Source: Flavobacteriales bacterium (GTDB lineage: Bacteria; Bacteroidota; Bacteroidia; Flavobacteriales_F; PHOS-HE28). From it: 64,000 nucleotides of DNA. The stretch is from assembly GCA_016713875.1 (NCBI GenBank), contig JADJOI010000003.1, forward strand, positions 1,674,001-1,738,000, read 5' to 3'. The position numbers and the translations under genes are program-made. Shown in pieces: positions 59,273 through 64,000 of this stretch (its first letter is position 1; each line of letters begins with the position of its first letter). The notes below the pieces were generated by a model. The model saw only the letters and a program-made list of their open reading frames with translations, did no database searches and was not told the DNA's origin.

Positions 59273-61675
59273 CTAGCGCATCAAGGTGATGTGGCCGAAG
59301 CCCTCCTTGACGTCGCCGGCGATCGCCTTCACCCGGTACCGGTACACATAGACACCACTGGGCAGAAAGGCCCCGTTCACGGTGCCGTCCCAGGCCTGGC
59401 CCACCTCGTTCGACTCGAACAGGGTGGCGCCCCAGCGGTCATGCACACGGATCCAGAACTCTTTGACCCCCATGCCCATGGCCTGGAAGGTCTCATTGAA
59501 CCCGTCGCCGTTGGGCGTGAAGCTGTTGGGGATGTACAGGTGGAACTCCGGGTCCACGAGGAGGGTCCGAACGGTGCTGTCCCTGCATCCCAAGGTGTCG
59601 GCGATCACCAGCAACACCTCGTACAGGCCCGGCTCCGGATAGGTCACCTCGGGGTTCTTGTCCTGGCTTTCCAGGCCGGCCGTTCCGAAGTCCCACCACC
59701 ACTGCGTGGCGCCCAGGGACAGGTCCATGAAGTAGATGGGGGCATTGTTGACCCAATAGGTGCCGTCCACGGCGAAAGAGGCCATCGGCGCGTTCACCCC
59801 GAGGCCGCTCTGATCGGTGGCCGTGATGCCGCAGGCATCCGTGACCGTGAGGGTGTATATCGTGTTGCTGTTCGGGTGCGCGGCCAGCGTGTCGGCCGTA
59901 CCCCCCGGTTCCCAGAGGTAGGTGTACGGTTCCAGGCCGAGGACGGGTAGAGCATGCAGCACCGCCGTATCGCCGATGCAGATCACCGTATCCGGCGCGA
60001 TGCTCACCCGCACGGTGTCGTAGGCCACGGTGACGGTGACCAGGTCCGTGGTGTCCTTGCCGCACAGATCGGTCACGGTGACCGACCAGCTGGCGGTGGT
60101 CGCCGGCGCCACTTGAACGGTCGGGGTCGAGCCCAGCCCGCCGCTCCAAGCGTAGGTGTAGCCGGGGGTCCCGCCCTGGACCGCCGCCGTCAGTTGCACC
60201 GGAGTCTCCGGGCAGAGCACGACCACATCGTTCTGGATCGTCACCACCAACGGCGGCACGATGGGTACGGTCACGGTCACCTGATCCGTCTGCGTCACCA
60301 CCCCGCAATCGTCGGTGACGGTGAGGGTGTAAGTGGTGGTCTGCGCGGGCGCCACCCAGCCGCTGAGCTGCCCGTCCGGCACGCCTTGATCCCAATCGAG
60401 GACAAAGTTGCCGAAGCCTCCCGTGACGGTGGCCGACAGCAAGGTGCTGTCCACGCATTGGATGGTGACATCGTTGCTCAGGACCACATCGATCTCCGGT
60501 GCTTCCTCGATGAGGATCACCATCGACACCGTGTCACCTCCGCACGCGGTCTCGTTGATCACCATGAGCATGATGGACTCCTGGCCTTCGGTGATGGCAT
60601 CCAGGATGGCGCTGAACTGGACGTTGATCGAATCCTGGCCCGGCTGGAAGATCACCTGGTCGGGCACGTTGGTGAAGTCCGCGCCCTCCGTGGCCGTGCC
60701 GCCGATGAGGATGTCCACCGTGTCGGGGTCCACGAGCGGACCGCCGCGCACCAGGAAGAGCGATGCGGTGCCGCAGCCTTCGTAGAAGAGACTGTCGATG
60801 CCACCGGAGACCACCTCGCCCACGATCGCCACCTGGTTGCTCTGGAAACTGCCGGCCTCCAGGAACACGGCGCTGTCCCACACCTGGTCGTTCGCGTCGC
60901 CCACCACGAGCTTGATGTGGTACGTCTCCCCGCAGATCACCTCGGCCAACGCCTGCATCACCACGGTGAGCCCGTCGTACTGCACATAGAACGGGTTGCT
61001 GTTGTACGGTGCGTTCGTGCCGTCGCCGTTGACCACGTAGTACTGCGGGTTCACCACATCGTTCACGGTATTGATGGTCACCGGGTCCGTGGTGCCCGGG
61101 ATGAGGGCGATGTTGATGGCATTGTTGCTGAACGGCCCTGTGATGCCCGGACCGCTCAGGAAGAAGCCGAACGCGTCGTTGATGCTGTTGACGAACTCGA
61201 GGTACTCCTCCGAAGCGAACACGAAGTTGAACTTCAGCGAATCCCCGGTGGGCACGAAATCGAACTCGAGGACCGCACAATCGTTCACGTCCTGGATGGA
61301 GGGCTGGCTCTGTTGCGCGAGCAGCAGGAGGTCCGGGTCCTGCACGTTGGGCCCTGTGTTGGGCACGGAGGAACTGCCGGAGCCGTTCGGGCCGATCGCA
61401 TTGGAAATGCCCCCTGTGGCCAGGATCACACCGGCCGGGATGCCCACGTTGGCGTTCGCGCTGTTGAATTCACCGGCCTGGATGGACACGGTGTTGCCGG
61501 GCAGCCCGTTGAAGGTGATGTTGCTCGCCGTCACCCCACCGCCCAGCAGCACGTTCTGCACCAGCTGGGCCGGGGTCTGCGTGTTGTTCAGGACCAACTG
61601 CGCGTGTGCCGGGCCCAGCGCCATCAGGATCACCCACAGGAGGACGCCACGCATGAAGCCGCAAGGTACGTTCAT
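59273..61675 (-). CDS. choice-of-anchor L domain protein with gliding-motility-type C-terminus
   Basis: About 800 aa. After the signal peptide, the choice-of-anchor L domain (about residues 25-250: QLVLNNTQTPAQLVQNVLLG, NSANANVGIPAGVILATGG, CAVLEFDFVPTGD, FNFVFASEEYLEFVNS). Next a Calx-beta-like segment, several Ig-like/PKD-type repeats (TYTLTVTDDCGVV-type), and the C-terminal domain IPNSFTPNGDGFNETFQ with HDRWGATLFES and GVYVYRYRVKA, the gliding-motility-associated C-terminal form used by T9SS. Likely a surface adhesin. Start 61675 (MNVPCGFMRG) or 61654 (MRGVLLW). Confidence 0.88.
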   Translation of the reverse strand: MNVPCGFMRGVLLWVILMALGPAHAQLVLNNTQTPAQLVQNVLLGGGVTASNITFNGLPGNTVSIQAGEFNSANANVGIPAGVILATGGISNAIGPNGSGSSSVPNTGPNVQDPDLLLLAQQSQPSIQDVNDCAVLEFDFVPTGDSLKFNFVFASEEYLEFVNSINDAFGFFLSGPGITGPFSNNAINIALIPGTTDPVTINTVNDVVNPQYYVVNGDGTNAPYNSNPFYVQYDGLTVVMQALAEVICGETYHIKLVVGDANDQVWDSAVFLEAGSFQSNQVAIVGEVVSGGIDSLFYEGCGTASLFLVRGGPLVDPDTVDILIGGTATEGADFTNVPDQVIFQPGQDSINVQFSAILDAITEGQESIMLMVINETACGGDTVSMVILIEEAPEIDVVLSNDVTIQCVDSTLLSATVTGGFGNFVLDWDQGVPDGQLSGWVAPAQTTTYTLTVTDDCGVVTQTDQVTVTVPIVPPLVVTIQNDVVVLCPETPVQLTAAVQGGTPGYTYAWSGGLGSTPTVQVAPATTASWSVTVTDLCGKDTTDLVTVTVAYDTVRVSIAPDTVICIGDTAVLHALPVLGLEPYTYLWEPGGTADTLAAHPNSNTIYTLTVTDACGITATDQSGLGVNAPMASFAVDGTYWVNNAPIYFMDLSLGATQWWWDFGTAGLESQDKNPEVTYPEPGLYEVLLVIADTLGCRDSTVRTLLVDPEFHLYIPNSFTPNGDGFNETFQAMGMGVKEFWIRVHDRWGATLFESNEVGQAWDGTVNGAFLPSGVYVYRYRVKAIAGDVKEGFGHITLMR

Positions 61676-61718
61676 CCGCTGTGCCATGGGTCGCCAGGGA
61701 CCGGCGGGTCTTCGTGGG

Positions 61719-61726
61719 TAAACTTG
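61719..61726 (+). promoter_or_regulatory. -7 promoter element for priA
   Basis: TAAACTTG, 7 nt before the priA ATG (61734). Confidence 0.4.
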
Positions 61727-61733
61727 CGCACCC

Positions 61734-64000
61734 ATGCCGCGCTTCGCCGATGTCATCCTGCCTGCGGCCGTTCCGGGGGTGTTCACGTACGGCTTGACGG
61801 AGGAGATCGGCCCGGTGTTGCCCGGCATGCGGATCGTGGTGCCCTTTGGCGCTGGACGGAAGCTGTACGGCGGCCTGGTGACGCGGGTGCACGACGTCCG
61901 TCCCGAGGGACGGAACGTTCGCCCGGCGCTGAGCGTGCTCGATGCCGCGCCGCTCCTGGAACCGGTGCATCTGCAGCTGTGGCAACGGCTGGCCGACCAC
62001 TACCTGTGCTCCCTGGGGGAGGTGATGCTCGCCGCCCTGCCCGGTCCGATGGTGTTGACCAGTGAAACGCGCGTGACGGCCACGGCGCTCACCGCCGAGC
62101 ATTCCGCACGGACACCGCGAGCGGCCCTGTTGCTGGATGCCCTCGAGCAGCGTCCGGCGATCACCCTGGGCGAGGCCGGCGACCTGCTCCAGGTGAAGGA
62201 TCCCCTCCGCGCGATGAAGCAGTTGCTCGACGAAGGCGCCTTGGCGCTGGAGGAGGAACTGCGGTCGCTCCCCGTGGAGCGCTTGGTGCGCCATGTGGCG
62301 CTCACCGCGGAAGCCGCTGATGAGGCCGCGCTGCACGGCTGGTTCGACCGGCTCGCGCGAGCACCCAAGCAATTGGCGCTGCTCATGAAGGGCATCGAGC
62401 TCGGTCGCTGGTTGGACAACGGGGGTGGGCCGGTGGCCGAAGCGAGCCTGTTGAAGGCCGCCGGCGCGGAACGCCGACACGTGGAGGAACTGGTGCGCAA
62501 GGGCCTGTTCAGCGTCACCGAACGGCCGGCCGACCGACCGCCGCCCCGGCCTGGCAGCGGTTCCCCCACCCTCTCGCCCGCACAGGCCGCCTGCCTGCAG
62601 GAGATCGACGCCGCCCTGAAGGGCCATCGTTGCTGCCTGCTCCAAGGCGTCACCGGCTCGGGCAAGACCGAGGTGTACGCCCACCTCATCGAGCGCGCCG
62701 TGGACCAGGGCGGCCAGGTGCTGTACCTGCTGCCGGAGATCGCGCTCACCACCCAGCTGATCGCTCGGCTCCGCACACGCTTCGGCGATCGGGTCAGTGT
62801 GTTCCACAGCAGGCTCAGTGCCCGCCAGCGCGCCGACCTCTGGGGCGGCATCCTCCGCGACCCCGGTTCGCATCCCATCGTGGTGGGCGCCCGCTCGGCG
62901 CTCTTCCTGCCCTTCCGGCGCCTGCGGCTGATCATCGTGGATGAGGAGCACGACCCCTCCTACAAGCAGCAGGACCCTTCTCCGCGCTACAATGCCCGCG
63001 ACATGGCCCTGGTGCTCGGCGAACTGATGGAGGCGCCCGTGGTGCTCGGATCCGCCACGCCCTCCATGGAAACGCTGTACAATGCCCGGCAGGGCAAGTA
63101 CGGCCACGCCCGGCTGCTCGAACGCTTCGGCGACAGCGTGCTGCCCACCGTGGAGCTGATCGACCTGCGCGAGGCCTATAAGCGCAAACGCATGCAGGGG
63201 CACTTCACCCCGGAGCTGCTGGAGGCCGTGCAACGGACGGTGGAGCGGCGCGATCAGGTGATCCTGTTCCAGAACCGGCGCGGCTACGCCCCCGTGTGGC
63301 AATGCGAACAATGTGCGCATGTGCCGAACTGCGCGCATTGTGATGTGAGCCTCACCTACCACAAACGGAGCCACGAACTGCGCTGCCACTACTGCGGCCG
63401 CGGCTATCCGCCGCCCACGGCCTGCCCCTCCTGCGGCAGCCGACGGCTGAAGATGATCGGCCTCGGCACTGAGCGCATCGAGGAGGAACTGGCGGTGGCC
63501 CTGCCCGACGTGCGCGTGGCCCGGCTCGACCAGGACACCGCCCGCGGCAAGCACGCGCTGGAGCGGCTCATGCACGACTTCGCCGAAGGGCGCATCGATG
63601 TGCTCGTCGGCACCCAGATGGTGACCAAGGGGCTCGACATGGAGCGCGTGAACACCGTGGGCATCCTCAGCGCCGACCGGCTGCTGCGCTTCCCCGACTT
63701 CCGCGCCCACGAACGCGCCTTCCAGCTGATGGGCCAGGTGGCGGGCCGCAGCGGCCGACGCGGTGTACAGGGCCGCGTGCTCATCCAGGCGTTCGACGTC
63801 GCCCACCCCGTGCTCGGGCACGTGCTCACCCACGATGTCGACGGGTTCTACGCCCGCGAACTGGAGCATCGCCAGGCCCACGGCTATCCGCCCTTCTCGC
63901 GGCTGGTGCGCTTCACCCTGAAGCACCGCTCCGAGGAGCGCGTGGAACAGGCCGCGTGCACCCTGGTGAACCTGCTTCGGCCCGAGCTGGGCGATCGGGT
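61734..64000 (+). CDS. priA: primosomal protein N' (replication restart helicase), 3' end outside the window
   Basis: Partial: about 755 codons seen, no stop. N-terminal DNA-binding domain (FADVILPAAVPGVFTYGL; MRIVVPFGAGRKLYGGLV), Walker A GVTGSGKTEVY (about 304-314), Walker B/DEEH at D403-E-E-H, GSATPS, the paired zinc-binding cysteines (CEQCAHVPNCAHC; CHYCGRGYP; CPSCGS) inside the helicase, and motif VGTQMVTKGLD. It restarts stalled replication forks by loading the replisome. ATG at 61734; divergent from the choice-of-anchor L gene. Confidence 0.95.
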   Translation, partial: MPRFADVILPAAVPGVFTYGLTEEIGPVLPGMRIVVPFGAGRKLYGGLVTRVHDVRPEGRNVRPALSVLDAAPLLEPVHLQLWQRLADHYLCSLGEVMLAALPGPMVLTSETRVTATALTAEHSARTPRAALLLDALEQRPAITLGEAGDLLQVKDPLRAMKQLLDEGALALEEELRSLPVERLVRHVALTAEAADEAALHGWFDRLARAPKQLALLMKGIELGRWLDNGGGPVAEASLLKAAGAERRHVEELVRKGLFSVTERPADRPPPRPGSGSPTLSPAQAACLQEIDAALKGHRCCLLQGVTGSGKTEVYAHLIERAVDQGGQVLYLLPEIALTTQLIARLRTRFGDRVSVFHSRLSARQRADLWGGILRDPGSHPIVVGARSALFLPFRRLRLIIVDEEHDPSYKQQDPSPRYNARDMALVLGELMEAPVVLGSATPSMETLYNARQGKYGHARLLERFGDSVLPTVELIDLREAYKRKRMQGHFTPELLEAVQRTVERRDQVILFQNRRGYAPVWQCEQCAHVPNCAHCDVSLTYHKRSHELRCHYCGRGYPPPTACPSCGSRRLKMIGLGTERIEEELAVALPDVRVARLDQDTARGKHALERLMHDFAEGRIDVLVGTQMVTKGLDMERVNTVGILSADRLLRFPDFRAHERAFQLMGQVAGRSGRRGVQGRVLIQAFDVAHPVLGHVLTHDVDGFYARELEHRQAHGYPPFSRLVRFTLKHRSEERVEQAACTLVNLLRPELGDR

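Overview
The window reads as a chromosomal segment of a GC-rich member of the Bacteroidota, most likely Flavobacteriales. Evidence: several secreted proteins with type IX secretion (T9SS) C-terminal sorting domains, a gliding-motility-type C-terminus, a T9SS plug (DUF5103) protein, DUF5777/YceI/CX4CH-cytochrome genes, a long (542 aa) glutamate-semialdehyde dehydrogenase, and promoter -7 elements of the Bacteroidota form TAnnTTTG (also TAnnTTCG and TAnnCTTG). By eye the GC content is above 60 percent, high for the phylum. No plasmid, phage or insertion-sequence gene was seen; most of the window is housekeeping or core-like.

Layout. 1-6.3 kb: a coiled-coil protein, a cysteine dioxygenase-like cupin, a PAS histidine kinase overlapping a receiver/Crp-Fnr regulator, then a UspA protein and an M50 protease with CBS domains. 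6.3-9.4 kb (minus): two CX4CH cytochrome-like proteins, a tRNA_anti-like lipid-anchored or membrane protein, YceI and a DUF5777 barrel. 9.6-10.2 kb: tRNA-Ser(CGA) followed by three tandem 151-bp units that each begin with a copy of the tRNA 3' end. 10.2-14.5 kb: a barrel protein, the T9SS plug, a beta-propeller, ApaG. 14.6-19.4 kb: two SulP transporter/beta-carbonic anhydrase pairs in a row, which looks like an inorganic carbon uptake and hydration locus. 19.5-25.7 kb: a frameshifted DUF6671 gene, pruA, an FtsB-like gene, a porin-like barrel, SlyD, and a CotH-kinase T9SS protein.

25.8-32.3 kb: a single 1075-aa MutA-MutB methylmalonyl-CoA mutase fusion whose two inter-domain linkers carry in-frame inverted repeats built from 7-nt units; an AT-richer HEPN-like gene; then a hipBA toxin-antitoxin module with a striking set of palindromes upstream. 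32.4-38.1 kb: small proteins, an Smr gene broken by a 23-nt insertion, a spermidine synthase-like methyltransferase, an ABC exporter, a Nudix gene broken by a stop codon at its catalytic glutamate, an SRPBCC protein and MsrB. 38.2-42.2 kb: a PA-domain T9SS protein, a barrel, YajQ, a thioesterase and a cluster of four hairpins sharing the loop TTACGG. 42.2-50.3 kb (minus): a tightly overlapping seven-gene operon including a B12-binding radical SAM enzyme, an EEP-family protein and several membrane proteins of unknown function, then ZIP and a methyltransferase. 50.4-61.7 kb: lipoproteins, DUF1987/SiaC, a 1022-aa TerB/FHA/ABCG protein, a T9SS lysyl-oxidase-like protein with a complete active-site signature, and a choice-of-anchor L protein. 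priA runs off the right edge.

Three genes (DUF6671, Smr, Nudix) are each broken by one lesion; whether these are real or consensus errors cannot be decided from the sequence alone.
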